Of a DNA stretch of 48,910 nucleotides, positions 9,527 through 18,067 are shown one piece after another; position 1 is the stretch's first letter; each line of letters opens with the position of its first letter. Source of the stretch: Brevundimonas subvibrioides (GTDB taxonomy: Bacteria > Pseudomonadota > Alphaproteobacteria > Caulobacterales > Caulobacteraceae); NCBI GenBank assembly GCA_002280475.1, contig NCEB01000039.1, positions 1 through 48,910 of the forward strand. The letters run 5' to 3'. The position numbers were made by a program, and so were the translations under genes. The notes beneath the pieces were generated by a model. It saw nothing but the letters and a program-made list of their open reading frames with translations. It was not told where the DNA came from and searched no databases.

Positions 9527-10423
9527 TCACACCGCCCAGCTGGGATCGCGCTTGTCGAGGAAGGCGCGCACGCCCTCCTGCCCCTCGACGGAGACCCGTG
9601 CGCGGGCGATCCGCTTGGCGGTCTCCTCCATCAGGCCCCGGTCGATCTTCTGGCCCACCACGTCGTGGACCAGCCGCTTGGCCTCGCCCATGGCACCGGG
9701 CGCGTTGCGGGTCAGGCTGTCGGTCAGCATCGACACGAACTCGTCCATCGACCCCTCGGGCAGGACCATGTCGATGATCCCGGCATGGGCCGCGTAGTCG
9801 GCGTCGAAGATGTTGGCGGTCAGGAACAGCTGGCGCGCCCGCCGCGCGCCCACGGCCTCGACGACATAGGGGGCGATGGTCGCCGGGATCAGCCCCAGCT
9901 TGACCTCCGAGAAGGCGAAGCGGCTGCCCTCGACCGCCACGGCCATGTCGCAGGCGCAGACGATGCCCGCCCCGCCCCCCATGGCCGATCCCTCGACCAG
10001 GGCGACCGTCAGGGCCGGAATGTCGTGCAACGCCTTCAGCATCCTGGCCAGGCTCATGGCGTCGTCGCGATTGTCGCTCTCGGACCAGTCCACGGCGTCA
10101 CGCATCCAGCCCAGGTCCGCGCCCGCGCTGAACGTCCCGCCCGCGCCCCTCAGGAAGACGACACGCACATGGTCGGCCCCGTGCAGGGTCTCGAACGCCT
10201 CGTGCAGGGCCGCGATGGTGGCGGCGTCGAAGGCGTTCTTCTTGGCCGGCCGGTTGATGGTGATGAACACCACCCCGTCGGCGGTGGAATCGATCTGCAC
10301 CAGATCGTCGTTGGCGTCGGGCCCCGGATCGGCCAGCAAAGGATGCGAGATGGCGTTGATCTCGGCGGCCTCGGCATCGGTGATGTCGAGCGCGTTCAGG
10401 TTGGATGTCTTTGGGTCGGTCAT
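9527..10423 (-). CDS. liuC: Methylglutaconyl-CoA hydratase (enoyl-CoA hydratase family)
   Basis: A crotonase-fold protein of 298 aa from ATG 10423, with INRPAKKNAFD, the oxyanion-hole block FSAGADLGWM, and VEGSAMGGGAGIVCACDMAVA. It hydrates 3-methylglutaconyl-CoA to HMG-CoA in leucine catabolism; substrate choice is inferred from its position between mccA and mccB. The ATG at 10423 is preferred over the GTG at 10441 because GGAG lies 8 nt upstream of it. The GTG version would overlap the mccB stop. The N-terminal ~40 residues before the crotonase core are longer than usual. Confidence 0.85.
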   Translation of the reverse strand: MTDPKTSNLNALDITDAEAAEINAISHPLLADPGPDANDDLVQIDSTADGVVFITINRPAKKNAFDAATIAALHEAFETLHGADHVRVVFLRGAGGTFSAGADLGWMRDAVDWSESDNRDDAMSLARMLKALHDIPALTVALVEGSAMGGGAGIVCACDMAVAVEGSRFAFSEVKLGLIPATIAPYVVEAVGARRARQLFLTANIFDADYAAHAGIIDMVLPEGSMDEFVSMLTDSLTRNAPGAMGEAKRLVHDVVGQKIDRGLMEETAKRIARARVSVEGQEGVRAFLDKRDPSWAV

Positions 10424-10437
10424 AGGGAATTCTCCAA

Positions 10438-12030
10438 TCACATCCGGAACACGCCAAACGTCGTGTCGGCTATGGGGGCGTTCAAACTGGCGCTGATCGC
10501 CAGGCCCAGCACGTCGCGCGTCTGGGCCGGGTCAATGACGCCGTCGTCCCACAGGCGGGCGGTGGCGTAGTAGGGGTTGCCCTCGTCCTCGTATTTCTGG
10601 CGCACCGGGGCCTTGAAGGCTTCGGCTTGTTCCGGGGTCCAGGTGTCGGCGTCACGGTGGACCGTGGCCAGGACGGCGGCGGCCTGTTCGCCGCCCATGA
10701 CGCTGATCCGGCTGTTGGGCCAGGTGAACAGGAAGCGCGGTGAATAGGCCCGGCCGCACATGCCGTAGTTCCCGGCGCCGAAGCTGCCGCCGATCAGGAC
10801 GGTGAACTTGGGCACGTTCGCGCTGGCGACGGCGGTGACCAGCTTGGCGCCGTCCTTGGCGATGCCACCGGCCTCGTATTTCCCGCCGACCATGAAGCCC
10901 GAGATGTTCTGCAGGAAGACCAGCGGGATCTTCCGCTTGCAGGCCAGTTCGATGAAGTGGGCCCCCTTCAGCGCGCTCTCGGAAAACAGCACCCCGTTGT
11001 TGGCCAGGATGGCGACCGGATAGCCCCAGATGCGGGCGAAGCCACAAACGAGCGTGCCGCCGTACAGGGGCTTGAACTCCTCGAACTCCGAGCCGTCGAC
11101 CACCCGGGCGATGACCTCGCGCACGTCATAGGGGGCGCGCACGTCATCGGGGATCAGGCCGTAGAGCTCCTCGGCGGCCAGTGCCGGCTCCTTCGGCTCG
11201 CGCACGTCCAGATCGACCCGCTTGACGCTGTTCAGATGGCCGACGATGTCGCGGACGATCTCCAGCGCGTGCTCGTCGTTCTCGGCGACATAGTCGACCA
11301 CGCCGGACTTCCTGCCATGCGTGTCGGCGCCGCCCAGGTCCTCGGCGGAGATGACCTCGCCGGTCGCGGCCTTCACCAGCGGCGGGCCGGCCAGGAAGAT
11401 GGTGCCCTGGTTTCGGACGATCACCGTCTCGTCTGACATGGCCGGGACATAGGCGCCGCCGGCGGTGCAGCTGCCCATGACGCAGGCGATCTGGGGGATG
11501 TTCCGGGCGCTCATCCGCGCCTGGTTGAAGAAAATGCGGCCGAAGTGGTCGCGGTCGGGAAAGACCTCGGCCTGGTGCGGCAGGTTGGCCCCGCCCGAGT
11601 CGACCAGATAGACGCAGGGCAGATTGTTCTGCTCGGCGATCTCCTGGGCGCGCAGGTGCTTCTTGACCGTCATGGGGAAGTAGGCCCCGCCCTTCACCGT
11701 CGGGTCGTTGGCGACGATCATGACCTCGCGGCCCGAAACGCGCCCGATGCCGCAGATCATGCCGGCGCTGGGCGCCTCGTCGTTGTACATGCCGTTCGCC
11801 GCCAGCTGGCCGATCTCCAGGAAGGGCGAGCCGGGGTCCAGCAGCCGCTCGACCCGGTCGCGGGGCAGCAGCTTGCCGCGCGCGACATGGCGGTCGCGAC
11901 TGGCGTCGGAGCCACCCCGCGCCGCCTTGGCCACCCTGTCGCGCAGCTCGGCGACCAGGGCGGTGTTGTGGGCGTGCAGCGCCCTGAACGACGGGCTGTT
12001 CGGATCGACGACGGAGGTCAGCTTCGGCAT
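10438..12030 (-). CDS. mccB: 3-methylcrotonyl-CoA carboxylase, carboxyltransferase beta subunit
   Basis: The 530-aa protein matches the MCC beta pattern throughout: [66 protein letters not shown] and [16 protein letters not shown]. It transfers CO2 from carboxybiotin to 3-methylcrotonyl-CoA and works as a complex with mccA. It is the first gene of the operon mccB-liuC-mccA; the liuC start lies 15 nt beyond the mccB stop. Confidence 0.94.
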   Translation of the reverse strand: MPKLTSVVDPNSPSFRALHAHNTALVAELRDRVAKAARGGSDASRDRHVARGKLLPRDRVERLLDPGSPFLEIGQLAANGMYNDEAPSAGMICGIGRVSGREVMIVANDPTVKGGAYFPMTVKKHLRAQEIAEQNNLPCVYLVDSGGANLPHQAEVFPDRDHFGRIFFNQARMSARNIPQIACVMGSCTAGGAYVPAMSDETVIVRNQGTIFLAGPPLVKAATGEVISAEDLGGADTHGRKSGVVDYVAENDEHALEIVRDIVGHLNSVKRVDLDVREPKEPALAAEELYGLIPDDVRAPYDVREVIARVVDGSEFEEFKPLYGGTLVCGFARIWGYPVAILANNGVLFSESALKGAHFIELACKRKIPLVFLQNISGFMVGGKYEAGGIAKDGAKLVTAVASANVPKFTVLIGGSFGAGNYGMCGRAYSPRFLFTWPNSRISVMGGEQAAAVLATVHRDADTWTPEQAEAFKAPVRQKYEDEGNPYYATARLWDDGVIDPAQTRDVLGLAISASLNAPIADTTFGVFRM

Positions 12031-12078
12031 GGCGGGTGGTTTAGGGGGGAATGAGGCGATCGGGAAGTCAGACGGTTT

Positions 12079-12256
12079 CCTTCTCCCCTTGCGGGAGAAG
12101 GTGGCCGCGAAGCGGACGGATGAGGGGTGCGGCGACGCGACGGCGGTGCCCCGGGGGACGCTCCTCGGCGAAAGCGAGTTTCACCCCTCACCCGTCGGCG
12201 CAAGGACGATCGCTGCGCTCTCGTGCGCCGTCTCCCTCTCCCGCAAGGGGAGAGGG
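12079..12256. repeat. GC-rich palindromic intergenic element, copy 2
   Basis: The arms CCTTCTCCCCTTGCGGGAGAAGG (12079 onward, continuing to GGATGAGGGGTG) and CACCCCTCACCC to CTCTCCCGCAAGGGGAGAGGG are inverted repeats. Each end is its own hairpin with loop TTGC/GCAA. It fills the gap between mccB and the DnaJ-like gene and reaches that gene's stop codon. Confidence 0.85.
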
Positions 12257-12676
12257 TCACTTTCTGAGCAGCCGATCCTTCGCCGCGTTCAGTTTGGCGG
12301 CCAGCCCCTCCGTGCCGCCCTGATCCGGGTGGGCCCTCGCCATCAGGCGACGCCAGGCGGCGGTGATGTCCTGGGACGTCGCGCCGACCGGAACGCCTAG
12401 CAGGCTGCGCGCCTCGGCGTCGGACAGGCCCCCGGCGCGCGGCGGGACCGCCCGGATGCGCGAGGCCAGCGTGAGCCACAACGCCGCTCCGCAAAGTCCC
12501 GCCCCGGTGATCCAGGCTCCGCGTGACAGGGCCAGCGCGCCCCCGGCCAGCATCACGGCAGAGATCAACGTCGCCGCGACCCGCCATTGCCCCCGACGAG
12601 GCCCCTCGGTCTGACGACCGAGGCGAACCAGGGCCCAGACGGCGACGCCCGCCAGCACGAGCCAGATCAGGCCCAC
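12257..12676 (-). CDS. Membrane-anchored J-domain protein (DnaJ-like)
   Basis: The 139-aa protein has two N-terminal hydrophobic segments (LIWLVLAGVAVWALV and a second near residues 34-70) and a C-terminal J domain with the HPD signature in RAHPDQGGTE. J domains stimulate Hsp70 ATPase activity, so the protein probably recruits DnaK to the inner membrane; the client is unknown. It follows mipZ by 12 nt on the same strand, suggesting an operon. Confidence 0.85.
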   Translation of the reverse strand: MGLIWLVLAGVAVWALVRLGRQTEGPRRGQWRVAATLISAVMLAGGALALSRGAWITGAGLCGAALWLTLASRIRAVPPRAGGLSDAEARSLLGVPVGATSQDITAAWRRLMARAHPDQGGTEGLAAKLNAAKDRLLRK

Positions 12677-12688
12677 GCGTTCATCCGA

Positions 12689-13528
12689 TCAGGCGGCGGC
12701 ATCGAGGGCGGGCAGGCTGACGTCCTCCAGCCCCAGGGACTGCATCAGGTTGCGCATCTCCTGGCGCGCCGCGACATGGGCCAGGGACACGGCGACCGGC
12801 CGCACCTCGTTGGACAGGTCCGCCACCGTCAGGCCGAAGGGGAACAGCTCGCGATAGATCACGCGGTCGCGCAGGCCCGGTCCGACGCGGAAACCGACCC
12901 GCTTGGCCAGCTTCAGCATGCGCTCTTCCAGACGGCGACGATTGCGCGCCTCGGCCACGGCCAGGCGGTTGGTGACAACGACCCAGTCGATGGCGGCGTG
13001 ACGGCCTTCCTTGATGGCGCGGTGCTTTCGCGCCTCCCACACGCTCTCGGAATAGGTCGAGGGCTTGAGCAGATCCAGCGTGACCGGATCGACCGTGCCC
13101 AGCATGTCGAAATCGACGAAGCTGTCGTTCATGGGGGTCACGATCTGGTCGGCGCGGGCGTGAGCCGCCCGCGACAGAGGTGTGTCGCCGCCGGGCGTAT
13201 CGATCAGGATGACCTCGGCGCCCGCGCCTTGGGCCTCGGCGAACGCGGCGTCGAAGCGGGCGATCTGCTCGGCCTCGTCGGCCCTGGCCAGCGCCTTGCC
13301 GTCCCCCAGATCGGGCTCGACCGGCATGGGCAGAACCACGTTGTTGGCGGCGGTCCAGGCGGCGCGGTGGGCGAAGAAGTGGCTCATCGACCGCTGGCGC
13401 AGGTCCAGGTCCAGGATCGCGACCCGCCGCCCGGCGTGCAGCAGGCCGCACACGATATGGATGGCCAGGGTGGACTTGCCCGCCCCGCCTTTTTCGTTGC
13501 CGACGACGATGACCTGGGCCTGACCCAT
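12689..13528 (-). CDS. mipZ: Division-site positioning ATPase MipZ
   Basis: The 279-aa ParA/MinD-type ATPase has the deviant Walker A motif NEKGGAGKSTLAIHI, switch region LDLDLRQRSMSHFF, Walker B VILIDTPGGDTPLSRAA, and the MipZ-specific block NDSFVDFDMLGTVDP. In Caulobacter, MipZ binds ParB at the poles, forms a gradient along DNA and blocks FtsZ polymerisation away from midcell. The order with the downstream J-domain gene and the nearby panC supports orthology. Confidence 0.93.
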   Translation of the reverse strand: MGQAQVIVVGNEKGGAGKSTLAIHIVCGLLHAGRRVAILDLDLRQRSMSHFFAHRAAWTAANNVVLPMPVEPDLGDGKALARADEAEQIARFDAAFAEAQGAGAEVILIDTPGGDTPLSRAAHARADQIVTPMNDSFVDFDMLGTVDPVTLDLLKPSTYSESVWEARKHRAIKEGRHAAIDWVVVTNRLAVAEARNRRRLEERMLKLAKRVGFRVGPGLRDRVIYRELFPFGLTVADLSNEVRPVAVSLAHVAARQEMRNLMQSLGLEDVSLPALDAAA

Positions 13529-13555
13529 GACGCGCTGCCTCGATGCTGCGCGGCC

Positions 13556-13622
13556 GACTCACATGCAGGCCGCTTCGATCCCAGACTCGCGGGCCCGGTC
13601 TTGAACGTCAACGAAAGGTTAA
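13556..13622. promoter_or_regulatory. Two GANTC sites and a CtrA-like motif upstream of mipZ
   Basis: GACTC occurs at 13556-13560 and 13584-13588, that is 28 and 56 nt upstream of the mipZ start. GANTC is the CcrM methylation target through which GcrA-dependent promoters, reportedly including mipZ in Caulobacter, sense replication. A TTAA-N7-TTGA sequence (13608-13622, minus strand) is one mismatch from the CtrA consensus TTAA-N7-TTAA. The role is inferred. Confidence 0.5.
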
Positions 13623-13651
13623 GCGCGATCTGTGGAACGCTTGTTCGCCGA

Positions 13652-14278
13652 TCAGCCGCGACGAAAGCAGCCAAGCTCGGCCGCGTCGGCGGCGCGGCAC
13701 ACGGCGCGCGCGGCCTCGGCGGAGGCGACGACCTTCAGCCGCGTCAGGGTGCGGCCATCGACGGTGACGGCCTCGAAGGCCGGTGTCAGGCCAGAAACCG
13801 CGTCACCGGCGCCGGCGATCCGACCCCAGGCTGCCCGGGCGGCCGCCGGGCTGGAGAAGGCCCCGAGCTGCAGGGTCTCGCCACCCATGTCCGGCCGGAT
13901 CGCCTCGACGCGCGTCGAGACCTGACGGACCATCGCCTCGGCGACCATAGGCGCGGCGGCCTCGACCATGGCGGGTGCCGCGCGTTCGACCGCGCCGCGC
14001 AGGCCCGCGTCTCGGGCGTCCCACAGGGCATGGGGGTCCAGCACCTCGATCCGCAGGGCCCCGGGAGAGGCCACCTGCGCGGCCGACACCATGGCCGGGC
14101 GTAGGCCGGCCTCGGCGGCGGTCCGCGTCGGCGCGGGACCTCCATCCAGCGGGATTTCGGCCACGGACCGGGCCAGGTTCTCGAACCGGTTGGGATCGCT
14201 CTCGACGAAGCCGCACGACGAAGTCGCGAGCCCGATAAGGCCGATCAGGACTGGACGGAGCATTCTGCCGGGCGTCAT
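13652..14278 (-). CDS. Putative lipoprotein with SPOR-like C-terminal domain
   Basis: From ATG 14278 the product is 208 aa. The N-terminus MTPGRMLRPVLIGLIGLATS ends in a weak lipobox-like SSC, then an Ala-rich linker leads to a C-terminal repeat (LQLGAFSSPAAARAAWGRI and VTVDGRTLTRLKVVA) that resembles a SPOR fold, which binds denuded peptidoglycan at division sites. The nearby mipZ fits an envelope/division role. An alternative start is at 14263. It is divergent from panC. Confidence 0.6.
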   Translation of the reverse strand: MTPGRMLRPVLIGLIGLATSSCGFVESDPNRFENLARSVAEIPLDGGPAPTRTAAEAGLRPAMVSAAQVASPGALRIEVLDPHALWDARDAGLRGAVERAAPAMVEAAAPMVAEAMVRQVSTRVEAIRPDMGGETLQLGAFSSPAAARAAWGRIAGAGDAVSGLTPAFEAVTVDGRTLTRLKVVASAEAARAVCRAADAAELGCFRRG

Positions 14279-14354
14279 AAGCCGACCCTTAGCGCGGCAC
14301 CTTTTGAAGCCCCGTGCACGAACACGCTTAAGTCGAAGGGTTAATCCGGTAAGC

Positions 14355-15215
14355 ATGAACAGGCCCTCTCCCCTGCCTATCGCGCGAACCGCCGATGCGT
14401 TGCGCGAGACCGTGCGCGGATGGCGTCGTCAGGGACTGACCGTGTCCTTCGTGCCGACCATGGGCGCCCTGCACGAGGGGCACCTGACCCTGGTTCGCGA
14501 GGCGGGCCGGAGAGCCGACCGCGTCGTCGCCAGCGTCTTCGTCAACCCGACCCAGTTCGCCGCCCACGAGGACCTGGGCACCTATCCCCGCCGCGAGGCC
14601 GAGGATGCAGAGCTGCTCGCCGCCGCAGGTTGTCAGTTGCTGTTCGTCCCGACCGTTGAAGAGATGTATCCGGACGGCTTCACCACCAGCGTCAGCGTCG
14701 GCGGCCCGTCGCAGGGGCTGGAGACGGACTTTCGCCCGCACTTTTTCGGCGGGGTCGCGGTGGTGGTGGCCAAGCTGCTGAACCAGGTCCAGGCCGACGT
14801 CGCGGTTTTCGGGGAGAAGGATTATCAGCAGTTGCTGGTCGTCCGTCGGCTGGCCCGCGACCTCGACATCCCGACCGAGATCGTGGGGTCGCCGACCGAG
14901 CGGGACGGCCATGGCCTCGCCCTGTCATCGCGCAACGCCTACCTGTCCGACGACGACCTGGCGAGGGCCCGGCGGCTGAATGGCGTCCTGGCTGAGGCGG
15001 CCGTCAAGGCGGCGGACCGTCGGCCCCTCGCCGCAGTTGAACGTGCGGCCTACGCCGAACTTCTCAAGGCCGGGTTCGAGCGGGTCGACTATGTCGCCGT
15101 TCGCCGCGCCGAGGACCTCGCGGTGTTCGCCAACGGGGTGATGGACGCGCCCGCCCGCATCCTGGCCGCAGCGTGGCTGGGCAAGACGCGGCTGATCGAC
15201 AACATGGCGGTCTAG
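14355..15215 (+). CDS. panC: Pantothenate synthetase
   Basis: The 286-aa protein ligates pantoate and beta-alanine with ATP. Motifs present are PTMGALHEGHL (HIGH-like), VFVNPTQF, GEKDYQQLLV and LSSRNAYLS (KMSKS-like). The start is set at MNRPSPLPIARTADALRE (ATG 14355); longer readings upstream cross the divergent lipoprotein gene. Its end overlaps the convergent antiporter gene by 4 nt. Confidence 0.95.
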   Translation: MNRPSPLPIARTADALRETVRGWRRQGLTVSFVPTMGALHEGHLTLVREAGRRADRVVASVFVNPTQFAAHEDLGTYPRREAEDAELLAAAGCQLLFVPTVEEMYPDGFTTSVSVGGPSQGLETDFRPHFFGGVAVVVAKLLNQVQADVAVFGEKDYQQLLVVRRLARDLDIPTEIVGSPTERDGHGLALSSRNAYLSDDDLARARRLNGVLAEAAVKAADRRPLAAVERAAYAELLKAGFERVDYVAVRRAEDLAVFANGVMDAPARILAAAWLGKTRLIDNMAV

Positions 15216-16396
15216 GACGCCGCCAGCCGCGCCAGCCGCGGCTTGACCATCGGAACGGTCAGCATCGTCGAACCCACGGCCATGAGAAGCAGCGCCGTGA
15301 AGGTCTCGTTGGTGATGATCGCCTTGTCGAGCAGGATGTTGGCGAAGATGATCATGATGAGCGCCTTGGTCTGCAGCAGCCATCCGATCACGGCCGCCTC
15401 CCCCTTTGGCCACTTCAGGATGCGCCCGGCGAGGTGAACCCCGGCCAACTTGCCCGCGACCGCCGCGACCAGCAGCAGGGCGGCCGCGCCGAAGACGGCC
15501 ACACCACCGACATCCCACTGGGTGCGCAGGCCCGTCGACAGGAAGAAGACCGGCATGATGGTCATCAGGACGATGTGGCGGAAGCTGTCCATCTGGCGCT
15601 CCTCGAACAGGTCCTTGTCCAGGACCACGCCCGCCAGAAAGGCGCCGACCATGTAGTGCAGCCCCGCCCAGTCGCCGACGAAGCCCATCGCCGCCAGCCA
15701 GATCAGGCCGACGTACCACCGGTCCGTCTGGGGGACGCGGCGCATCAGGGCGCGTATGGCGATCGAGGCGATGGGGAAGCCGACGAGGAAGGCGGCCTGC
15801 CGCCCCAGCCGGTCCCAGTCGAGGATGATCAGGGCGAGAACACCCCAGATGGCGATGTCGTCCAGGCTGGCGTAGCGCAGGACGCGCTGGCCGAGGTCGC
15901 TCCTGAGCACGCCCAGCTTGTCGAGGAACAGGACGAGGATCGGCAGCGCCGTGACCGCGCAAGCCATGCCCATACCCGCCAGCACCTGCCAGCTCTGGCC
16001 GCGCTCGCCCACCCAGCCGGGAAACTGGAGGAGCACTGCAGCGGCGGCGCAGCCGAACAGCAGAGGCGTGACAAGCGCCAGGCCCGCCGTCACCCCGGTC
16101 TCGGCGCGATTGGCCCAGGCGGCCTTCAGGTCGAGCTCGATGCCCGCCAGCCAGACGAAGATCATCACTGCCCACCAGGCGACACCGTTGAGGGACTGGA
16201 TGACCTCGGGCCGGAAGACGAAGGCGTAGTAATCCGGGAACACCGCGCCCAGCACGCCCGGTCCCAGCAGGATGCCGCCGATGATCTGAACCACCACCAG
16301 CGGCGCGTAGTGATCCGTCCGGAACAGCCGCCAGACCAGATACGGGACGCTGAAGATGATCAGCATCGCGATGAGAAAGATCTCGGTCGTGTTCAT
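15212..16396 (-). CDS. Cation:proton antiporter (CPA2/KefB-like)
   Basis: The 394-aa, roughly 12-helix protein contains an acidic VWLAGIELDLK motif and ASLDDIAIWGVLAL, matching the conserved acidic residues that carry ions in CPA2 exchangers. There is no C-terminal RCK/TrkA domain, so ligand gating of the Kef type is not expected. The transported ion (Na+ or K+) cannot be told from sequence. It overlaps panC tail to tail. Confidence 0.85.
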   Translation of the reverse strand: MNTTEIFLIAMLIIFSVPYLVWRLFRTDHYAPLVVVQIIGGILLGPGVLGAVFPDYYAFVFRPEVIQSLNGVAWWAVMIFVWLAGIELDLKAAWANRAETGVTAGLALVTPLLFGCAAAAVLLQFPGWVGERGQSWQVLAGMGMACAVTALPILVLFLDKLGVLRSDLGQRVLRYASLDDIAIWGVLALIILDWDRLGRQAAFLVGFPIASIAIRALMRRVPQTDRWYVGLIWLAAMGFVGDWAGLHYMVGAFLAGVVLDKDLFEERQMDSFRHIVLMTIMPVFFLSTGLRTQWDVGGVAVFGAAALLLVAAVAGKLAGVHLAGRILKWPKGEAAVIGWLLQTKALIMIIFANILLDKAIITNETFTALLLMAVGSTMLTVPMVKPRLARLAAS

Positions 16397-16499
16397 GCCG
16401 GCCCCGGAAGCATCGCCCAGAGCATAGGCGATTCCGGCCAGGCTTGACCAAACATGGAGACTCCCCTTCCCTGCCGCTGGGATAACGGGGGACTGTCAA

Positions 16500-17018
16500 A
16501 TGAACAGATCAATGACGGCGCTCGCCTGCGCGGGCTTGGCGATGCTGCTGGCGGCGTGTGACGGCAGCGTCACCAAGACCGACAGCGCGACGGCAGAGGT
16601 AGGCGCGACGCCGATGGTGCTGGCCGCCAGCGACATAGAGGCGGGGCGGTATCTGGTGCTGATCGGCGGCTGTAACGACTGCCACACGCCTCAGTACGCC
16701 ATGACGAACGGGGCCCAGCCGCCGGAAACCGAGTGGCTGAAGGGCTCGACGGAGGGCCACACCGGGCCGTGGGGCACGACCTATGGCAAGAACCTGAGGC
16801 TGACGACGCAGCGGCTGAGCGAGGACCAGTGGGTGGAGTTGCTGGCCACCGGCTCCAGCCTGCCGCCCATGCCGTGGCCGAGCGTGCGCGCCATGTCGGA
16901 GGCCGATAAGCGGGCAATGTATCGCTACATCCGCCAGCTGCCGGGCGATGCCGGTGAGCAGGCACCGGAGCCCCTGCCGCCGGGTGCCCCGCCCGCTCCT
17001 GCCGCGCCGGCCGCCTAG
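16500..17018 (+). CDS. Class I cytochrome c lipoprotein
   Basis: The 172-aa product has a lipoprotein signal (MNRSMTALACAGLAMLLAAC, lipobox LAAC) and one haem-binding motif CNDCH (GGCNDCHTPQ). A Met-rich stretch LPPMPW may supply the axial ligand. The C-terminus is Pro/Ala-rich. It is probably a periplasmic, lipid-anchored electron carrier; no oxidoreductase partner gene is adjacent. The 3' end overlaps the convergent chorismate mutase gene by 4 nt. Confidence 0.85.
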   Translation: MNRSMTALACAGLAMLLAACDGSVTKTDSATAEVGATPMVLAASDIEAGRYLVLIGGCNDCHTPQYAMTNGAQPPETEWLKGSTEGHTGPWGTTYGKNLRLTTQRLSEDQWVELLATGSSLPPMPWPSVRAMSEADKRAMYRYIRQLPGDAGEQAPEPLPPGAPPAPAAPAA

Positions 17019-17785
17019 GCGATCGCGCCGACGCAGCCCTCGGCGTCGCCGGGGGTCAGCCGGGCATCGGTCAGGGCCAGGGTCCAGCCGTGGTGGGTGT
17101 TGAGCCCCCAGCGGCGCGCACCGCCGCCGTCGCCTGCGTCGCCACCGGCAGTGACGATGACGCTGCGGCCGGTCGGAAGGGCGGCAGGGTCGATCTTGCC
17201 GACGGCCAGTGAGCTCGGCTGGCCGCCCGCCTGGCCGAAGCCGTCGAAGACGCTGAGGCTGGACCAGTCGCGACGCAGACCGACCCACCACGGATCGTCC
17301 GTGTTCACGGCCAGGACCGCGACGCCTCGGCCCTCGGCGGCGAAGGCGAGCGCGGCCTGGGGATCACGCACCATGCGGATGGACGCTGCCGTGCCGAAGC
17401 GATGGCGGGCCCCGTCGAAGGCGCGGGTGGGGTCCACCGGGGCCCAGACATGGACCTGAAGCTGGCCCTGCTGGGCCAGACCCCAGCCCACGATCTCGCG
17501 CCACAGCCCCTCGACGGCTGCGACCTTGTCGGGATCGGCGCGGGCGAGGACGCGGCTGAGGACCGTCTGCTCACGGTCGGGGCGCAGCTTGGTGTGAGGG
17601 CCGTGCGGCGCGTCCTTGGCCAGGCCCACCTTGGCGGCGATGGCCAGGCGCGTCTGGAACAGGGCCAGCATCTGGTCGTCGATGAGATCGATCTCGTGGC
17701 GCAGGGCGGCGAGCGCCATCTGCTCGGGAGACATCTCGGCGGGGTTCATCTCGGGCCAGACGGGCTGGAGGATGGATTTCGACAT
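17015..17785 (-). CDS. Chorismate mutase (AroQ type) with C-terminal extension
   Basis: The 256-aa protein has an AroQ-type helical domain at residues ~25-110: LRHEIDLIDDQMLALFQTRL, AKDAP...KLRPDREQTVLSRVL, and VEGLWREIVGWGLAQQ. This converts chorismate to prephenate. The remaining ~140 residues (starting GQLQVHVWAPVDP) form a second domain I do not recognise; it might be regulatory. It is the last gene of aroG-pheA-leader-mutase and is preceded by a candidate Phe/Tyr attenuator. Confidence 0.8.
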   Translation of the reverse strand: MSKSILQPVWPEMNPAEMSPEQMALAALRHEIDLIDDQMLALFQTRLAIAAKVGLAKDAPHGPHTKLRPDREQTVLSRVLARADPDKVAAVEGLWREIVGWGLAQQGQLQVHVWAPVDPTRAFDGARHRFGTAASIRMVRDPQAALAFAAEGRGVAVLAVNTDDPWWVGLRRDWSSLSVFDGFGQAGGQPSSLAVGKIDPAALPTGRSVIVTAGGDAGDGGGARRWGLNTHHGWTLALTDARLTPGDAEGCVGAIA

Positions 17786-17793
17786 GGGATCAG

Positions 17794-17919
17794 GGCTTTC
17801 GATACGGTCATTTCGATGAGGGGTGCAAGAGCGCGCCGCCGCCCTGGATCAGGGCGGTCGCCGGCGAGGCTGTCAGGTGCGAAGGAGCGCGCCTGGCCTC
17901 AGCCGGCGTATCGAAAGCC
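17794..17919 (-). promoter_or_regulatory. Candidate Phe/Tyr attenuator ahead of chorismate mutase
   Basis: On the minus strand, GGCTTTCGATACG (17907-17919, inside the aromatic codons of the leader) is perfectly complementary over 13 nt to CGTATCGAAAGCC (17794-17806), which ends 8 nt before the mutase ATG. The leader's end GCCGGC-T-GAGGC (17896-17907, containing the stop) can pair with GCCTCGCCGGC (17860-17870). That segment adjoins, and can extend, the hairpin CCGCCCTG-ATC-CAGGGCGG (17839-17857). These pairings compete, as in classical attenuators. There is no U-run, so control may act at translation or through Rho. Confidence 0.6.
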
Positions 17920-18024
17920 GTAGAAGCGGTAGCCGAAATAGAGCGAGCCGGCCGCGCGCGAACGGGGCGAAAGGGCACGAAGGCAAGCGCGCGGGGACAT
18001 GATCAGGCTCTGTTCGCGGGCCAT
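17899..18024 (-). CDS. Phe/Tyr-rich leader peptide
   Basis: A short ORF in the pheA-chorismate mutase gap. It begins at ATG 18024 (41 aa) or ATG 18000 (33 aa, MSPRACLRALSPRS...) and ends SLYFGYRFYGFRYAG-stop, with four Tyr and three Phe in 11 codons. Such clustering is very unlikely by chance in DNA this GC-rich and is what leader peptides of aromatic-pathway operons look like. Neither ATG has a strong Shine-Dalgarno sequence; a TTGACG -35-like hexamer overlaps the pheA stop (18066-18071), so translation could be near-leaderless. Confidence 0.6.
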   Translation of the reverse strand: MAREQSLIMSPRACLRALSPRSRAAGSLYFGYRFYGFRYAG

Positions 18025-18067
18025 GGGCGGCCCGTATCGCCCTAATTCACGCAAGGATCGTGCGTCG

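Noticed and set aside
7559..10570. 1003-codon plus-strand open frame
   Set aside because: It is antisense to mccA and liuC, lacks recognisable domains, and is His/Arg/Gly-rich as expected of a shadow frame in high-GC DNA.
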